DNA of 64,000 nucleotides from Staphylococcus hyicus (GCF_000816085.1 NZ_CP008747.1:1922001-1986000), one strand, 5' to 3'; shown: positions 30,415 to 42,008, numbered from the stretch's first letter. Made by a program: numbers and translations. Notes: a model not told the origin generated them from the sequence alone.

Positions 30415-33400
30415 TCATCTTCCTCCTCTCTTAAACATTGTAACGGATTGATTTTTTCATCTACCGTTCGATATTTAGGTGAATCAATTAAGCTATCCAC
30501 GTGACACACTGACTGATAGTTACAGAATCGACACGGTAATGTTTCTTTATATTTTAACGGTGCTACTTCAGTGTGACCATCCATAATATTCGAAGCAATG
30601 TCTACAAAATTACGCTTATTATGCTGTATTAATTTATAAAGTGTAGCTTCATCTGCAACCTTACTCGAACTATATGGTTCACCATTTTTTTTGAGCCGAA
30701 GTGGAACAACATCCGAATTAAATCCATCTATTAACCGTTTATCATATGCTGCAATGACATCAGAATCACTATTCAATAAGCCACTAAGTTGATATGACTT
30801 TAAGAAAGAAGATGTTAATTTTTCGGTACTTAAATCTGACCACGTTCTTTTATCATCTTTAAATTTATGCACATACATATATAGGAAGCCACCAGGTTTT
30901 GCATCTGAAGACAAACCTAAACGTCCTTTATTTTGTAATGCAATATCCATATAGGTCATCATTTGCATTTGAAGCCCATAATACACTTTGACTAAATCTA
31001 AAGACGCACTTGAGGTCGACGATTTATAATCGATAATGTTAATAAAGCTTTTATTGTGCGTTTCATACGTATCAATCCGATCAATTTGACCTCTAATATT
31101 GATGGGTATGCCTTGTCTTGTTTGAAGTGGTTGCGCAAACAGTTCATCGTCATTCCTCGGTTTCTTTCTAAACGACTTTTCAAAGGCAATAGGTTTAAAT
31201 TGTGATTGTTCACTTTGGTGTTTTAACGCCTGTAACGTCGCTTGAATAATTGCACCGATACGTTTAGCTAGATATTGGTAATACGACGACGAATTAAGCA
31301 AATTATATTGCACTTCTGGCAAATAGTTAGCCAATGCTTCTTCAGTAAGTTGCTGTATTTGTTTCATTGAAAGTTGATTAAAACGGCCTTCAACCTTTTC
31401 TGCAATATAGCGTAATACATCATGAAAAATAGTACCTAAATCAAAACTTTGAAGTTGATATTTCGTACGTTCATTTAATCTTAAGCCATGAGCGGCATAA
31501 TGTTTAAATGGGCAACTTTGATAGCCTTCAAACCTTGAAACACTGGCATTAATCGTTTTACCATATAAAGCCTCTGTAAGGCTTTGACTAAGCGTAACCG
31601 TGTCATTTTGGTACGTTAACGCCGTTTTCAAATGATCTAAACCTTGAGATAAGGAAGGATTTTTAGCCATTACAGCATTCACCGCATACCACGTATCAGA
31701 AATGAGTTCACCTTCTAGGGCTGATTTTAACGCTTCGAATAAATGCACTTTCGTTTGGTGAGGATGCGCAATAAGCGACAACGTATTACGTTCATGTTCT
31801 CGGGCAACTGAGGTCACTTTCAGATGTTGGAATAATTGAATAATATCATTTAAAAATGGGCTTTTTTCCTTTTCACTCCCACTGCTATCCATAAGACTGT
31901 AACTGAGTGTAAGTGCATGTGTGGCACGCGTCATAGCATGATAACATACAAACGCCTCATCCATTTGTAAAATATCTGCTGTTGGGCTCAATTGCACGTG
32001 CGTCACTGACTCGAATTGCTTTTTTTCATCATCGGATATTAAACTTTTACTGGATAAAGCTTGTGGCATCACCCCATCGTTCATCCCAACCATATAAACA
32101 TGTTTTTTGTTATCCACTTTTGCTAAATCCATCGAACCAATCGTGATTTGATCAAGCGTTTGAGGAATCATCGAAAATTCCAACTCATTAAGCCCCACAT
32201 CTAAAATTTCCAAAAACCGAGATAATGCCATGGGCTCAGATTCAAAAACCGTTACCACATCATCTAATACGCGACTAAACCCATTCCAAATTTGGTCTAT
32301 TTCTTCTGCTTCCGTATGTTTGCCCATTTCATCGAGAATATCGCGTTCAGTCATTAATTGATGTGGCAACTCGAATTTTTCCATCACTTCATAAAATGCT
32401 GTGGCGTAGTCTCGCGCATGCTTTCCTTCTTTTAAACGTGTTTCAAAAGTAAGTAATTTATCAAAAACATGATCTTTTAAAGTTATGACACGCTCGAATA
32501 ACGCTCGCGTGTCATCGGTTAGTGTTTTATGTTTAATCCCCATTTTTTCAAATTGTTCCACTGTAAAATATTTAGGGTCTATCCAACGTTTACCATAAAT
32601 CCCACGCTCTAATGCATAATTTTCTAGAATATCAATACGATGTAAACTATCTGAATACTGTTGTGTTAGTACATTTGTTTTTAATAATCTCATTAAAGGT
32701 TCAAATTGCCATGTGGTTTGAATCACTTCAATCAACGCACGTAACATTTCCATAATTGCGTGATGCGTCATCGATTTTTTTACATCAATATGATACGGGA
32801 TATCATATTGCGGTAAGATTGCATCTAATAAATATGGATAATTAGAATCTCTATATAAAATTGCGATATCTTTATATCGATAGCCTTCCTCACGCACATC
32901 TTTTAAAATTCGGCGTGCGATTTCATTGACTTCATCGCGTGTAGTCGGTGACTCTAAAATATTAATATGCGCGATATCTGTTGTTGATATGGTAGGCATT
33001 AACGCGTCAAAATTCTTTTCAATATGTTGCAATGCCTTATTTTGAAAACGGTATGTTTGATTAAAATACGTACGTTGTAACGTCATATTAGACGCTTTCG
33101 CAATCTCCTCAATGTGTTGTAAGGATTCGGACGGTTTACGGAACATACTAAAGGCGTCAGTATCCCCATTTGTAGTTAAACTTATGGTCACTGATTGTGT
33201 ATGTTTCACAAGCGCTTTAATAATTTGGTATTCTTGTGTAGAAAAGTTGTGAAAACCGTCTATATAAATCTCAGCATCCGCTAACCACTTTGAATGCGGA
33301 ATTAACTGTATAAATCGATTCAGTTGCGCTTCTGGAGTTAAAAAAGTTTGGGATAATCGTTCATTCAGTTGATGATAAACTAGCGCAATGTCATGTAACT

Positions 33401-33863
33401 TATCTTGCGTTCGACGGTCAAACATAGCATCCTTTGAAGCCTTTTCAACCATTTCTGCAGTCACATTATACTTTTCAAAATCTTGAATTTGTTCTCTAAT
33501 TTTCGTACTAAAACCTAAATATGAGGTTTGCGCATGATACAACTTAAGATTTTCTTTTTGACTTTGTAAAATATCATACAACATCATTTCAATCGCACTT
33601 GTAGATAGTCGTTGTTCATGGACACCACCTAATTCTTGAAATACACGATGACTTAACCTTTCAAAATGTAATACTTCTGCACGAATACTCCCTTTTAATG
33701 CTTGATCATTTATAAAAGCTTGCTCGTATAAATACGTCCCTTGCATCGGCGTAATTAACACGATAGGACTACCAAGTGGTTGCGTTTGTAATTTAGATTT
33801 AATTTCTTTTAAAATCGCTTTACTTTTCCCAGTTCCAGCACGTCCTAAAAAAGCACGAAACAT
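30411..33863 (-). CDS. addB: ATP-dependent helicase/nuclease subunit B
   Basis: AddB (RexB) subunit, 1150 residues, with a degenerate N-terminal helicase (Walker [10 protein letters not shown] at residues 7-15) and a C-terminal nuclease with NIIDYKSS. The four cysteines of its iron-sulfur cluster are visible: SCPFKHYA near 787 and [10 protein letters not shown] near 1115. First gene of addB-addA; the 4-base ATGA overlap fits a 1:1 complex. Function: chi-regulated resection for recombination repair. Confidence 0.97.
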   Translation of the reverse strand: MFRAFLGRAGTGKSKAILKEIKSKLQTQPLGSPIVLITPMQGTYLYEQAFINDQALKGSIRAEVLHFERLSHRVFQELGGVHEQRLSTSAIEMMLYDILQSQKENLKLYHAQTSYLGFSTKIREQIQDFEKYNVTAEMVEKASKDAMFDRRTQDKLHDIALVYHQLNERLSQTFLTPEAQLNRFIQLIPHSKWLADAEIYIDGFHNFSTQEYQIIKALVKHTQSVTISLTTNGDTDAFSMFRKPSESLQHIEEIAKASNMTLQRTYFNQTYRFQNKALQHIEKNFDALMPTISTTDIAHINILESPTTRDEVNEIARRILKDVREEGYRYKDIAILYRDSNYPYLLDAILPQYDIPYHIDVKKSMTHHAIMEMLRALIEVIQTTWQFEPLMRLLKTNVLTQQYSDSLHRIDILENYALERGIYGKRWIDPKYFTVEQFEKMGIKHKTLTDDTRALFERVITLKDHVFDKLLTFETRLKEGKHARDYATAFYEVMEKFELPHQLMTERDILDEMGKHTEAEEIDQIWNGFSRVLDDVVTVFESEPMALSRFLEILDVGLNELEFSMIPQTLDQITIGSMDLAKVDNKKHVYMVGMNDGVMPQALSSKSLISDDEKKQFESVTHVQLSPTADILQMDEAFVCYHAMTRATHALTLSYSLMDSSGSEKEKSPFLNDIIQLFQHLKVTSVAREHERNTLSLIAHPHQTKVHLFEALKSALEGELISDTWYAVNAVMAKNPSLSQGLDHLKTALTYQNDTVTLSQSLTEALYGKTINASVSRFEGYQSCPFKHYAAHGLRLNERTKYQLQSFDLGTIFHDVLRYIAEKVEGRFNQLSMKQIQQLTEEALANYLPEVQYNLLNSSSYYQYLAKRIGAIIQATLQALKHQSEQSQFKPIAFEKSFRKKPRNDDELFAQPLQTRQGIPINIRGQIDRIDTYETHNKSFINIIDYKSSTSSASLDLVKVYYGLQMQMMTYMDIALQNKGRLGLSSDAKPGGFLYMYVHKFKDDKRTWSDLSTEKLTSSFLKSYQLSGLLNSDSDVIAAYDKRLIDGFNSDVVPLRLKKNGEPYSSSKVADEATLYKLIQHNKRNFVDIASNIMDGHTEVAPLKYKETLPCRFCNYQSVCHVDSLIDSPKYRTVDEKINPLQCLREEEDE

Positions 33864-33952
33864 GACCTCACCCCTTTAATTACGTTTACATTTACGCTTA
33901 TTATAGCATTCTCATTTCAAATTACTCTACCGCATTCAATCGTTTTCACCAC

Positions 33953-33999
33953 AAAAAAAGAGTAGGATGAGACAACATCATATTGTCTATCCTACCCTC
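33953..33999 (-). terminator. Terminator after spsB
   Basis: Minus-strand hairpin: GAGGGTAGGATAGACAA pairs with TTGTCTCATCCTACTC (small mismatches), followed by seven T. It is 16 bases after the spsB stop. Confidence 0.9.
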
Positions 34000-34015
34000 A
34001 TACATTTAAGATGCA

Positions 34016-34597
34016 TTAATTTTTTGTATTATCTGGATTAAAGTTCACTTTAAATTCATTAAATGGCCAAAATCTTAATGACACTTTTCCAACGATTTGT
34101 TTTTTATCAATTAAACCGAACGCACGACTGTCCTTACTAACTTCACGGTTGTCACCTAACACAAGATATTTATCTGCAGGGATTTTGTATTGTCCTCCAC
34201 TATTAGGTAAATCAGATGATTTAAATGAACCTGTAATTTCTTCATAATTTTTATGCTTCATATTGTAATCTAAATAAGGTTCTGCTGTTTTCTTGCCATT
34301 AACATATAACACATCATGCTTATATTCAATATGATCTCCAGGTACACCAATGATGCGCTTTACATAATCACTATTTTCATCGGCGTGAAAGACAATTACA
34401 TTGCCACGGTCCAAATGACCAAATGTTTTTCCGAGTTTATTTACAATCACACGTTCCCCATCTTTTAACGTCGGATCCATAGAATCCCCTTTAACATTAT
34501 AAGGTTTTATCACAAAGGCGTATAACAAGCCTACGATTAATAATGCTAAACCTATGGACACCAACCATTCCATCGTTTCTTTTCTCAATCCTGACAC
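34016..34597 (-). CDS. spsB: Signal peptidase I, active (SpsB)
   Basis: Membrane-bound type I signal peptidase that removes Sec and Tat signal peptides, essential in staphylococci. 193 residues: N-terminal transmembrane anchor (residues about 12-31), then Box B KGDSMDPTL with nucleophile Ser39, and Box D YVKRIIGVPGD with general base Lys80; Box E GDNREVSKDSR follows. It lies 2 bases after its inactive paralog spsA, so they are cotranscribed. Confidence 0.97.
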   Translation of the reverse strand: MSGLRKETMEWLVSIGLALLIVGLLYAFVIKPYNVKGDSMDPTLKDGERVIVNKLGKTFGHLDRGNVIVFHADENSDYVKRIIGVPGDHIEYKHDVLYVNGKKTAEPYLDYNMKHKNYEEITGSFKSSDLPNSGGQYKIPADKYLVLGDNREVSKDSRAFGLIDKKQIVGKVSLRFWPFNEFKVNFNPDNTKN

Positions 34598-34599
34598 CT

Positions 34600-35130
34600 C
34601 TACTCTTCTAAATTTAAAGTTATTTTCTCAAAAGGGTAATAACGAAGTAAAATCGTACCTATTATATCATTTTTACGCACAGTTCCAAATGGTTCACTAT
34701 GTTGCGCTTTGGAATTTTGAGTCATCACGACATAATGTTCTGGCGGAATAATATCACTTTCTTGTTGTGATAACATTCGAGATGCCCATGTACCAATGTG
34801 TAAGCCTTCGATGTGCGTATCCTTTACAAGTTGATTATCAATATATAATTCATTATTTTCAATCGAAATGGATTGTCCCGGCTTGCCAATCACGCGCCCT
34901 ATTTTTAATTGATTCTGCTGCCGATAAACAATAAAATCTTTATAATCAATTGTATTTAGGCGTGGCGAAAGCTGATTAATTAAAAATCGATCACCTTGTT
35001 GTATGATAGGTGTCCATTGATGATTCGTCACTTTAAACGGTACGATGATAAAAAGAATCATAATGAATAAAATAATACACGCACAGAATGCGGATATGAT
35101 ATACTTTATACCTTTTTTCAACTGGTGCAC
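34600..35130 (-). CDS. spsA: Inactive signal peptidase I homolog (SpsA)
   Basis: 176-residue paralog of SpsB with the same layout and one N-terminal membrane anchor (residues 12-31), but both catalytic residues are gone. The Box B equivalent reads TNHQWTP, with Gln38 in place of the Ser, and the Box D equivalent reads KIGRVIGKPGQ, with Gly78 in place of the Lys. The same situation is known for S. aureus SpsA, so loss of activity is ancestral, and retention implies a non-catalytic role. RBS GAGAGGTGC. Confidence 0.94.
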   Translation of the reverse strand: MHQLKKGIKYIISAFCACIILFIMILFIIVPFKVTNHQWTPIIQQGDRFLINQLSPRLNTIDYKDFIVYRQQNQLKIGRVIGKPGQSISIENNELYIDNQLVKDTHIEGLHIGTWASRMLSQQESDIIPPEHYVVMTQNSKAQHSEPFGTVRKNDIIGTILLRYYPFEKITLNLEE

Positions 35131-35218
35131 CTCTCTAAAATTTAAGTTTATTTATTATACTGTACTCTCTTCATGTTGTAATCCAACTTAAGAACGAGAT
35201 GCAATCAATGTAGATGAT

Positions 35219-35266
35219 AAAAAACAGGCGGTTCGTCTACGTAGATAACGTAAACGTACCCCCTGT
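35219..35266 (-). terminator. Terminator after pgi
   Basis: Long imperfect minus-strand hairpin; arms begin ACAGGGGGTACGT and end ACCGCCTGT around a short loop, then TTTTTT. It lies 25 bases after the pgi stop. Confidence 0.85.
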
Positions 35267-35291
35267 ATTTTGTACATTTATGAATCCATTT

Positions 35292-36623
35292 TTATAAACG
35301 TGCTTCGAGTTCTTTCTTTTTATCTTCGAATCCAGGTTTTCCTAATAAAGCAAACATATTTTGTTTATATGCTTCTACGCCTGGTTGATTGAATGGATTT
35401 ACACCTAATTGATAACCACTCATTGCTACCGCTTTTTCAAAGAAGTAAACAAGATAACCATACGTAAACGCATCTAATTGTGGCACTTTAACAACTAAGT
35501 TTGGCACACCGCCGTCTGTATGCGCGAGTAACGTTCCTTCAAATGCTTTCGTATTTACATCATCAACTGTTTTACCAGCTAAGTAATTGAGGCCATCTAA
35601 ATCATCTTCATCTTTTTCGATTGTAATACTATGTTTAGGTGACTCAACTTTTAAAACAGTTTCAAATAAGAAACGGCGACCTTCTTGAACATACTGACCT
35701 AAAGAATGTAAATCAGTCGTAAAATTCGCACTTGATGGATAAATACCTTTCAAATCCTTACCTTCGGATTCGCCAAATAATTGTTTCCACCATTCATTAA
35801 AGTATTGGAGAGATGGTTCATAGTTAATAAGCATCTCTGTTGTATACCCTTTGCTATATAAAATATTACGAATCGTTGCATATTGATACGCAATGTTCTT
35901 CGTTACATCGTCAGAACTTAATTCTTCACGAGCTGAAGCTGCACCAGACATCATGGCTTCAATGTCAATGCCTGCTACCGCAATTGGTAAAAGACCTACA
36001 GCAGTTAATACAGAGAAGCGACCGCCCACATCATCAGGCACAATAAAAGATTCATACCCTTCATTTGTAGCGAGTTGCTTTAAAGCACCTTTTTCTTTAT
36101 CTGTCGTAGCAAAAATACGCTTCACTGCTTCTGCTTTACCATATTTATCTTCTAATAATTTTTTAAATAGACGGAATGCTACAGCAGGTTCTGTAGTTGT
36201 ACCTGATTTAGAAATGACATTCACTGAGAAATCTTTGCCTTCTAAATAATCAATCAGTTCTTGTGTATATGTTGATGATAAATGATGTCCTGCAAAGATA
36301 ATTTCAGGCGTATCTTTATCTTTTTTAAATGCTGGTGTTAACATTTCAATTGCTGAACGCGCACCTAAATACGATCCACCAATTCCAATGACAACCAATA
36401 CGTCAGAATTTGATTTTATTTGTTCCGCTGATTTTTGAATACGAGCAAATTCCGCTTTATCATAATCAACTGGTAAATCGACCCAACCTAAAAAGTCGCT
36501 ACCTGCTCCAGTGCCCTCGTGAATCGTACGGTGTACGCTTTTAACAAGGTCAGCTTGTTGATCGATTTCGTGTTGCTCAAAGAATGATAACGCTTTTTGA
36601 TAATCTAATTGAATATGTGTCAT
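35292..36623 (-). CDS. pgi: Glucose-6-phosphate isomerase
   Basis: Interconverts glucose-6-phosphate and fructose-6-phosphate in glycolysis; cytosolic. 443 residues, the short bacterial form. Signatures: [14 protein letters not shown] near 78, [10 protein letters not shown] near 138, and the C-terminal [14 protein letters not shown] with the conserved catalytic lysine. RBS AGGAGG. Single-gene unit transcribed away from argG. Confidence 0.97.
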   Translation of the reverse strand: MTHIQLDYQKALSFFEQHEIDQQADLVKSVHRTIHEGTGAGSDFLGWVDLPVDYDKAEFARIQKSAEQIKSNSDVLVVIGIGGSYLGARSAIEMLTPAFKKDKDTPEIIFAGHHLSSTYTQELIDYLEGKDFSVNVISKSGTTTEPAVAFRLFKKLLEDKYGKAEAVKRIFATTDKEKGALKQLATNEGYESFIVPDDVGGRFSVLTAVGLLPIAVAGIDIEAMMSGAASAREELSSDDVTKNIAYQYATIRNILYSKGYTTEMLINYEPSLQYFNEWWKQLFGESEGKDLKGIYPSSANFTTDLHSLGQYVQEGRRFLFETVLKVESPKHSITIEKDEDDLDGLNYLAGKTVDDVNTKAFEGTLLAHTDGGVPNLVVKVPQLDAFTYGYLVYFFEKAVAMSGYQLGVNPFNQPGVEAYKQNMFALLGKPGFEDKKKELEARL

Positions 36624-36728
36624 GCATTGCGCCTCCTATAATATATAACTATCGTTATTTTACTAGGATTTTCATACATTTTCAATTTTCAAACATTGTT
36701 TAAGTTGTCGATTCAGTGACTTTTTTAA

Positions 36729-36744
36729 TGTATATTTATTTACA
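36729..36744 (+). promoter_or_regulatory. ARG box-like site 1 upstream of argG
   Basis: TGTATATTTATTTACA; its first 14 bases match the low-GC ARG box core TGAATWWWWATTCA at 12 of 14 positions. It lies just upstream of the -35 region. ArgR/AhrC repression of arginine biosynthesis is established; the site is by eye. Confidence 0.5.
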
Positions 36745-36747
36745 TAC

Positions 36748-36786
36748 TTGCATAATAAATCATTTGTGGTATAGTAAGTGCTATAC
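36748..36786 (+). promoter_or_regulatory. argG promoter with ARG box 2 and a palindrome over the -10
   Basis: -35 TTGCAT (36748-36753), 16-base spacer, -10 TATAGT (36770-36775). TGCATAATAAATCA (36749-36762) matches the ARG box core at 12 of 14 and overlaps the -35. A second motif, GTATAG-TAAGTG-CTATAC (36769-36786), is a perfect inverted repeat covering the -10 and the start. Confidence 0.65.
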
Positions 36787-36817
36787 AATTTATCGAAACA
36801 CCTAGGGGGAATAGGAA

Positions 36818-38023
36818 ATGAATAAACAAAAAGTAGTATTAGCATATTCTGGTGGATTGGATACAAGTGTAGCTGTTCAATGGCTTATCGACCAAGGCTA
36901 TGACGTTGTAGCATGTTGTTTAGACGTTGGTGAAGGTAAAGATTTAGATGTCGTTTACCAAAAAGCGTTAGATATGGGTGCTATCGAGTCTCATGTTATT
37001 GATGCAACAAAAGAATTTAGTGAAGATTACGTTGGTTATGCAATCAAAGGAAACTTAATGTATGAACAAACATATCCATTAGTATCTGCACTATCACGTC
37101 CATTGATTTCTAAAAAGTTAGTAGAAATCGCGCATGCGACAAACGCAGACGCGATTGCGCACGGATGTACTGGAAAAGGTAACGATCAAGTACGTTTTGA
37201 AGTCGCTATTAAAGCATTGGATCCAAACCTTAAAGTCATCGCACCTGTTAGAGAATGGGGATGGAGTCGTGAAGAAGAAATCGATTATGCAAAAAAACAT
37301 AATATTCCTGTACCAATTGGCAAAGAATCACCTTATTCTATTGACCAAAACTTATGGGGCCGTAGTAATGAATGTGGTGTTTTAGAAGATCCATTTGTCG
37401 CACCGCCTAAAGATGCATTTGATTTAACAAATGAATTAGAAGATACTCCAGATACGCCTGAAGAAATATTAATTACATTTAATAAAGGTATCCCTACTCA
37501 TATAGATGGAAAAGCTTATGCACTAGATGATCTCATTTTACATTTAAATGAAGTTGCAGGTAAGCATGGCATTGGTCGTATCGATCACATTGAAAATAGA
37601 CTTGTCGGTATCAAATCACGTGAAGTTTATGAAACACCGGGTGCAGAAGTCATTTTAACTGCACATAAAGCGTTAGAATCCATTACATTAACAAAAGACG
37701 TAGCACATTTTAAACCAATTATTGAAAAACAATTCGCTGAGCAAGTCTATAATGGTTTATGGTTCTCACCTTTAACAGATGCATTGAAAGTATTTGTAGA
37801 TCAAACGCAACAAAATGTCACGGGTGAGGTACGTGTGAAATTATTTAAAGGACACGCTATCGCTAATGGAAGAAAATCTGATTACACGTTATACAATGAG
37901 CAACTCGCAACGTATACGAAAGAAGATGCGTTCAATCAATCATCTGCTGTTGGCTTTATTGATATTTATGGTTTACCTACACAAGTCAACGCAATGCAAA
38001 ATGGAGGTTATCAAAATGACTAA
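36818..38023 (+). CDS. argG: Argininosuccinate synthase
   Basis: Condenses citrulline and aspartate with ATP to argininosuccinate, the penultimate step of arginine synthesis. 401 residues. The P-loop-like AYSGGLDTS is at residues 9-17; ARGININOSUCCIN motif [13 protein letters not shown] and the [12 protein letters not shown] region follow. RBS AGGGGGAATAGG. It overlaps argH by 8 bases. The rest of the pathway is not in the window. In staphylococci citrulline comes from proline/ornithine, so flux links to rocD and rocA 5 kb away. Confidence 0.97.
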   Translation: MNKQKVVLAYSGGLDTSVAVQWLIDQGYDVVACCLDVGEGKDLDVVYQKALDMGAIESHVIDATKEFSEDYVGYAIKGNLMYEQTYPLVSALSRPLISKKLVEIAHATNADAIAHGCTGKGNDQVRFEVAIKALDPNLKVIAPVREWGWSREEEIDYAKKHNIPVPIGKESPYSIDQNLWGRSNECGVLEDPFVAPPKDAFDLTNELEDTPDTPEEILITFNKGIPTHIDGKAYALDDLILHLNEVAGKHGIGRIDHIENRLVGIKSREVYETPGAEVILTAHKALESITLTKDVAHFKPIIEKQFAEQVYNGLWFSPLTDALKVFVDQTQQNVTGEVRVKLFKGHAIANGRKSDYTLYNEQLATYTKEDAFNQSSAVGFIDIYGLPTQVNAMQNGGYQND

Positions 38024-39389
38024 AAAAGCTTGGGGCGGTCGTTTTGAAGAAAAACCTGAAGCGTGGGTCGATGCATTTAATGCATCGATTCATTTTGATA
38101 AAACATTAATTGATGAAGATATTCAGGGAAGTATTGCACATGCTACGATGCTCTACCATCAAAATGTACTGACACAAAAAGAAAGTGAAGCAATCATTAC
38201 TGGTTTAAAAGCCATTCAAAAAGATTATCATGATGGCAATATTGAATTTCAAACTTCATTAGAAGACATCCATCTCAATATTGAACATGAACTCATTCAA
38301 CGTATCGGTGCCGTTGGTGGCAAATTGCATACCGGAAGAAGCCGAAACGATCAAGTTGCCACTGACATGCATCTGTATACTAAAAAAGAAGTAAAACAAA
38401 TCATTGAAGCGATCGAATTGTTTCAAAAAACTATTGTTAACTTAGCAGATGAACATATCGAAACCATCATGCCTGGTTACACGCATTTACAGCGCGCGCA
38501 ACCGATATCTTTTGCGCATCATATAATGACGTATTTTTGGATGTTAGAGCGTGATAAAGGACGTTTCAAAGATGCTTTAAAACGTATTGACATTTCACCT
38601 TTAGGGGCAGCAGCTTTGAGTGGTACAACCTACCCTATTGATCGTCACGAAACGCAACAACTTTTAGGTTTTGCGTCGATTTATGAAAACAGTTTAGATG
38701 CTGTAAGCGATAGAGATTATGTTGTTGAGACGCTGCATGCGATCAGTTTGACTATGGTACATCTATCTCGTTTTGCGGAAGAAATTATCTTTTGGTCATC
38801 TGAAGAAGCAAAATTTGTTACACTATCAGATGCATTTTCAACAGGCTCATCGATTATGCCTCAAAAGAAAAATCCTGATATGGCTGAATTAATACGTGGT
38901 AAAGTGGGACGAACTACAGGTCATTTAATGAGCTTGCTTATGACTTTAAAAGGTTTACCGCTAGCATATAACAAAGATATGCAGGAAGATAAAGAGGGGC
39001 TATTTGATGCAATACACACCCTTAAAGGCTCTTTACGTATCTTCGACGGAATGGTAGGAAGTATGACAGTGAATACCGAACGCTTATCACAAACGGTTAA
39101 GTCTGACTTCTCCAACGCCACTGAACTCGCAGATTATCTTGTTGTAAAAGGCATCCCATTTAGAGAAGCTCATGAAATCGTAGGTAAAATTGTATTATGG
39201 TCCATTCAAAATGAGATGTTTTTATTAGATGTGCCACTTGACGTCTATAAACAACATCATAACGCAATTGATGAAGATATTTATACGTATTTACAACCCG
39301 CTGAAGCGGTAAAACGTAGAAAAAGTTATGGTTCTACAGGTCAAGATGCCGTGAAACATCAAATTTCTGTAGCAAAAACTTTGATTTAA
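38016..39389 (+). CDS. argH: Argininosuccinate lyase
   Basis: Splits argininosuccinate into arginine and fumarate; 457 residues, fumarase/aspartase superfamily. N-terminal [20 protein letters not shown] near 108, and the signature [12 protein letters not shown] near 278 with the mobile catalytic serine. The ATG at 38016 lies 8 bases after GGAGG inside the argG end; a longer in-frame extension would overlap argG by 158 bases and has no RBS. The 8-base overlap implies coupling. Confidence 0.96.
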   Translation: MTKKAWGGRFEEKPEAWVDAFNASIHFDKTLIDEDIQGSIAHATMLYHQNVLTQKESEAIITGLKAIQKDYHDGNIEFQTSLEDIHLNIEHELIQRIGAVGGKLHTGRSRNDQVATDMHLYTKKEVKQIIEAIELFQKTIVNLADEHIETIMPGYTHLQRAQPISFAHHIMTYFWMLERDKGRFKDALKRIDISPLGAAALSGTTYPIDRHETQQLLGFASIYENSLDAVSDRDYVVETLHAISLTMVHLSRFAEEIIFWSSEEAKFVTLSDAFSTGSSIMPQKKNPDMAELIRGKVGRTTGHLMSLLMTLKGLPLAYNKDMQEDKEGLFDAIHTLKGSLRIFDGMVGSMTVNTERLSQTVKSDFSNATELADYLVVKGIPFREAHEIVGKIVLWSIQNEMFLLDVPLDVYKQHHNAIDEDIYTYLQPAEAVKRRKSYGSTGQDAVKHQISVAKTLI

Positions 39390-39402
39390 TATCAATACTA
39401 TT

Positions 39403-39432
39403 AAAGTTCCGTTAATGTTAACGGAGCTTTTT
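39403..39432 (+). terminator. Terminator after argH
   Basis: Inverted arms AAAGTTCCGTTAA/TTAACGGAGCTTT then more T, 14 bases after argH. It closes argG-argH. Confidence 0.85.
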
Positions 39433-39537
39433 TAATTTATTTTTAAGACTTATAATTATTGTTAAATCCTATTGTATTTATATATTATGTACTATAATTT
39501 AAAGAGGTACTATCATAAATATTAAGGAGGATTTATC

Positions 39538-40479
39538 ATGAAGCATTATTCCAAAATAATTATCTCTTCAAGTTTAGTCGTAACTTTAATGATTGGAGGC
39601 ATCGCAATACCTTCTCAAGCTGATGCGGGTTCTTCACAAAGTGCTGCAAATCATAATCAAGCTACTCCTTTATCTCCAAGTGTACATAACGTCTTAAACA
39701 AAAAATATGTCACAATTGGTCACCGTGGTGCCAGTGGTTATGCACCAGAACATACCATCCCTTCATATGATAAAAGTATCAATGAAATGGGTTCTGACTT
39801 TTTAGAAATCGATTTACAAATGACTAAAGATGGGCACCTCGTTGCCATGCATGATGAAACCGTCGATCGTACGACGAATGGTACAGGTCGTGTTGATCAA
39901 TTAACGCTTGCTCAATTGAAACAGTTAGACGCAGGCAGTTGGTTTAATCAAGCTCATCCTAAATATAAAAACCCAAAATATGTTGGTCAAAAAGTACTGA
40001 CACTTGATGATATTTTCAAACGCTACGCTCACCGTACGAACTTCTATATTGAAACAAAATCCCCTGAAGTCTATCCAGGAATGGAAAAAAAACTACTACA
40101 AACTATGCATAAATATGGTTTAGATAAGAAAAACTTACTCTCTAATGGTAAAGTTGTCATTCAATCTTTTTCGCAAGCGAGTTTACAAAAAACACATCAA
40201 CTTAACCCTAACATTCCACTTATTCAACTGACCGATGTAGGTCAATTAACAACTATGACTAAAAAAGATCTACAATCGGTAAAACGATATGCTGTCGGCA
40301 TTGGTCCAGACTACCATGACTTAAATGCGCAAAACACGAAACATTTAAGAGATTTAGGTTTCTATATTCACCCATATACAGTCAATACGGTACCTGACAT
40401 GAAACGCTTAAATCAATATGGCGTAACAGGCGTATTTACTAACTATCCTGATTTATATAGTAACCTTATTAAACATTAA
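39538..40479 (+). CDS. glpQ: Secreted glycerophosphodiester phosphodiesterase
   Basis: Hydrolyses glycerophosphodiesters, including wall-teichoic-acid or lipid-derived ones, to glycerol-3-phosphate. 313 residues with a Sec signal peptide (residues 1 to about 29, MKHYSKIIISSS, hydrophobic core, cleavage near SQADA). GDPD catalytic residues: His62-Arg63 in GHRGASGYAPEHT, Glu71, Glu90 and Asp92 in LEIDLQMTKDGH, His105. RBS AAGGAGGA. A TATAAT -10 lies near 39493. The terminator is at 40561. Confidence 0.95.
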   Translation: MKHYSKIIISSSLVVTLMIGGIAIPSQADAGSSQSAANHNQATPLSPSVHNVLNKKYVTIGHRGASGYAPEHTIPSYDKSINEMGSDFLEIDLQMTKDGHLVAMHDETVDRTTNGTGRVDQLTLAQLKQLDAGSWFNQAHPKYKNPKYVGQKVLTLDDIFKRYAHRTNFYIETKSPEVYPGMEKKLLQTMHKYGLDKKNLLSNGKVVIQSFSQASLQKTHQLNPNIPLIQLTDVGQLTTMTKKDLQSVKRYAVGIGPDYHDLNAQNTKHLRDLGFYIHPYTVNTVPDMKRLNQYGVTGVFTNYPDLYSNLIKH

Positions 40480-40560
40480 TATTATAATGTTTTCACAAGC
40501 AACTTCATTTTTAGTATATGCTTCCACAAATGTCTGCTTAAAAAGCGACTTAATGACAAA

Positions 40561-40596
40561 AAAACCGCAAAGTGGTTCTCTCCACTTTGCGGTTTT
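40561..40596. terminator. Bidirectional terminator between glpQ and gudB
   Basis: Perfect 15-base arms AAAACCGCAAAGTGG and CCACTTTGCGGTTTT around TTCTCT. On the minus strand eight T follow; on the plus strand four T then CGC. It ends gudB strongly and glpQ more weakly. Confidence 0.92.
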
Positions 40597-40604
40597 CGCA
40601 TGTA

Positions 40605-41849
40605 TTATGCCCAACCACGATAACGTGCTGCTTCTGCAGTACGCTTAATTCCAACGATATATGCTGCTAAACGCATATCGATTTTACGATTTTGCGATAA
40701 GTTATAGATTGTATCAAATGCAGTGATTAATTTTTCTCGAAGTTTTTCGTTCACTTCTTCTTCTGTCCAGTAGTAACCCGTATTATTTTGTACCCATTCA
40801 AAATAAGATACCGTTACGCCACCCGCACTTGCTAATACGTCTGGCACAAGTAATACACCACGGTCAGTTAAAATTTTAGTAGCTTCTGGTGTCGTAGGAC
40901 CGTTAGCCGCTTCAACAACAATCTCGGCTTTTATGTCATGTGCATTATCTGCAGTGATTTGATTTGAAATCGCAGCTGGTACTAAGATGTCACAATCAAG
41001 TTCAAATAATTCTTTATTTGAGATGGTATCTTCGAATAAGTTTGTCACAGTGCCAAAACTATCACGGCGATCCAGTAAGTAATCAATGTCTAAACCATCT
41101 GGATCGTGTAGAGCACCATAAGCATCTGAAATCCCTACAATTTTAGCCCCTTGATCGTATAGGAATTTAGCCAAGAAACTACCTGCATTACCGAAGCCTT
41201 GAATTACGATACGTGAATCTTTAATCATTTTACCACGGCGTTTTGCTGCTTCTTCAATTGCAATCACCACACCTAAAGCTGTAGAACGATCGCGTCCTTG
41301 TGAACCACCAAGTACAATTGGCTTGCCTGTAATAAATCCCGGAGAATTAAATTCATCCATTTGACTGTATTCATCCATCATCCATGCCATAATTTGTGAG
41401 TTAGTGAATACATCTGGTGCAGGGATATCTTTCGTAGGTCCTACGATTTGTGAAATTGCACGTACATACCCTCTTGAAAGACGTTCAACTTCATGAATAC
41501 TCATTTGACGTGGGTCACAAACAATACCGCCTTTACCTCCACCATAAGGTAAATTTACGATTCCGCATTTCAAAGTCATCCACATCGACAATGCTTTTAC
41601 TTCTTCTTCATCAACATCTGGATGGAAACGCACCCCACCTTTAGTAGGGCCAACTGCATCATTATGTTGCGCGCGGTAACCTGTAAATGTTTTTACCGTG
41701 CCATCATCCATTTTTACCGGAATACGAACTGTTAAAAATCTCAAAGGTTCTTTAATCAACTCATACATACCATCGTCAAACCCCAATTTATGCATTGCTT
41801 CTTTAATGATACCTTGAGTTGACGTCACTAGATTGTTTTTTTCAGCCAT
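40605..41849 (-). CDS. gudB: NAD-specific glutamate dehydrogenase
   Basis: Oxidises glutamate to 2-oxoglutarate and ammonia; in staphylococci the catabolic enzyme. 414 residues. Glu/Leu/Phe/Val dehydrogenase signature PYGGGKGGIVCDP near 104 with the catalytic lysine, GPTKDIPAPDV near 157, and Rossmann IQGFGNAGSF near 225. Third step of the ornithine-proline route after rocD and rocA upstream on the same strand. A cre-like site lies at 41877. RBS AAGAGGCG. Confidence 0.95.
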   Translation of the reverse strand: MAEKNNLVTSTQGIIKEAMHKLGFDDGMYELIKEPLRFLTVRIPVKMDDGTVKTFTGYRAQHNDAVGPTKGGVRFHPDVDEEEVKALSMWMTLKCGIVNLPYGGGKGGIVCDPRQMSIHEVERLSRGYVRAISQIVGPTKDIPAPDVFTNSQIMAWMMDEYSQMDEFNSPGFITGKPIVLGGSQGRDRSTALGVVIAIEEAAKRRGKMIKDSRIVIQGFGNAGSFLAKFLYDQGAKIVGISDAYGALHDPDGLDIDYLLDRRDSFGTVTNLFEDTISNKELFELDCDILVPAAISNQITADNAHDIKAEIVVEAANGPTTPEATKILTDRGVLLVPDVLASAGGVTVSYFEWVQNNTGYYWTEEEVNEKLREKLITAFDTIYNLSQNRKIDMRLAAYIVGIKRTAEAARYRGWA

Positions 41850-41876
41850 GATCCATTTCGCCTCTTTTTCCTACTT

Positions 41877-41890
41877 TGTTTTCGCTTACA
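41877..41890 (-). promoter_or_regulatory. CcpA cre site upstream of gudB
   Basis: Minus strand TGTAAGCGAAAACA matches cre consensus TGWAANCGNTNWCA at 13 of 14. It lies just downstream of a TACAAT -10 (41902-41897), near +1, a repression position. CcpA repression of gudB is known in S. aureus. Confidence 0.8.
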
Positions 41891-42008
41891 TAAGTCATTG
41901 TAACATAAGCAATACTTTTTTAAAGCCTTTTAGGTCTAGCATAAAAGTATAAAAAATAGTTATTATATCAATGGATTTTTTAAAAAAAGTCCATTATGCA
42001 AACACATG

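Noticed and set aside
37866..38015. 50-codon N-terminal extension of argH
   Set aside because: It overlaps argG, has no RBS and does not resemble ArgH; the family start is at 38016 behind GGAGG.
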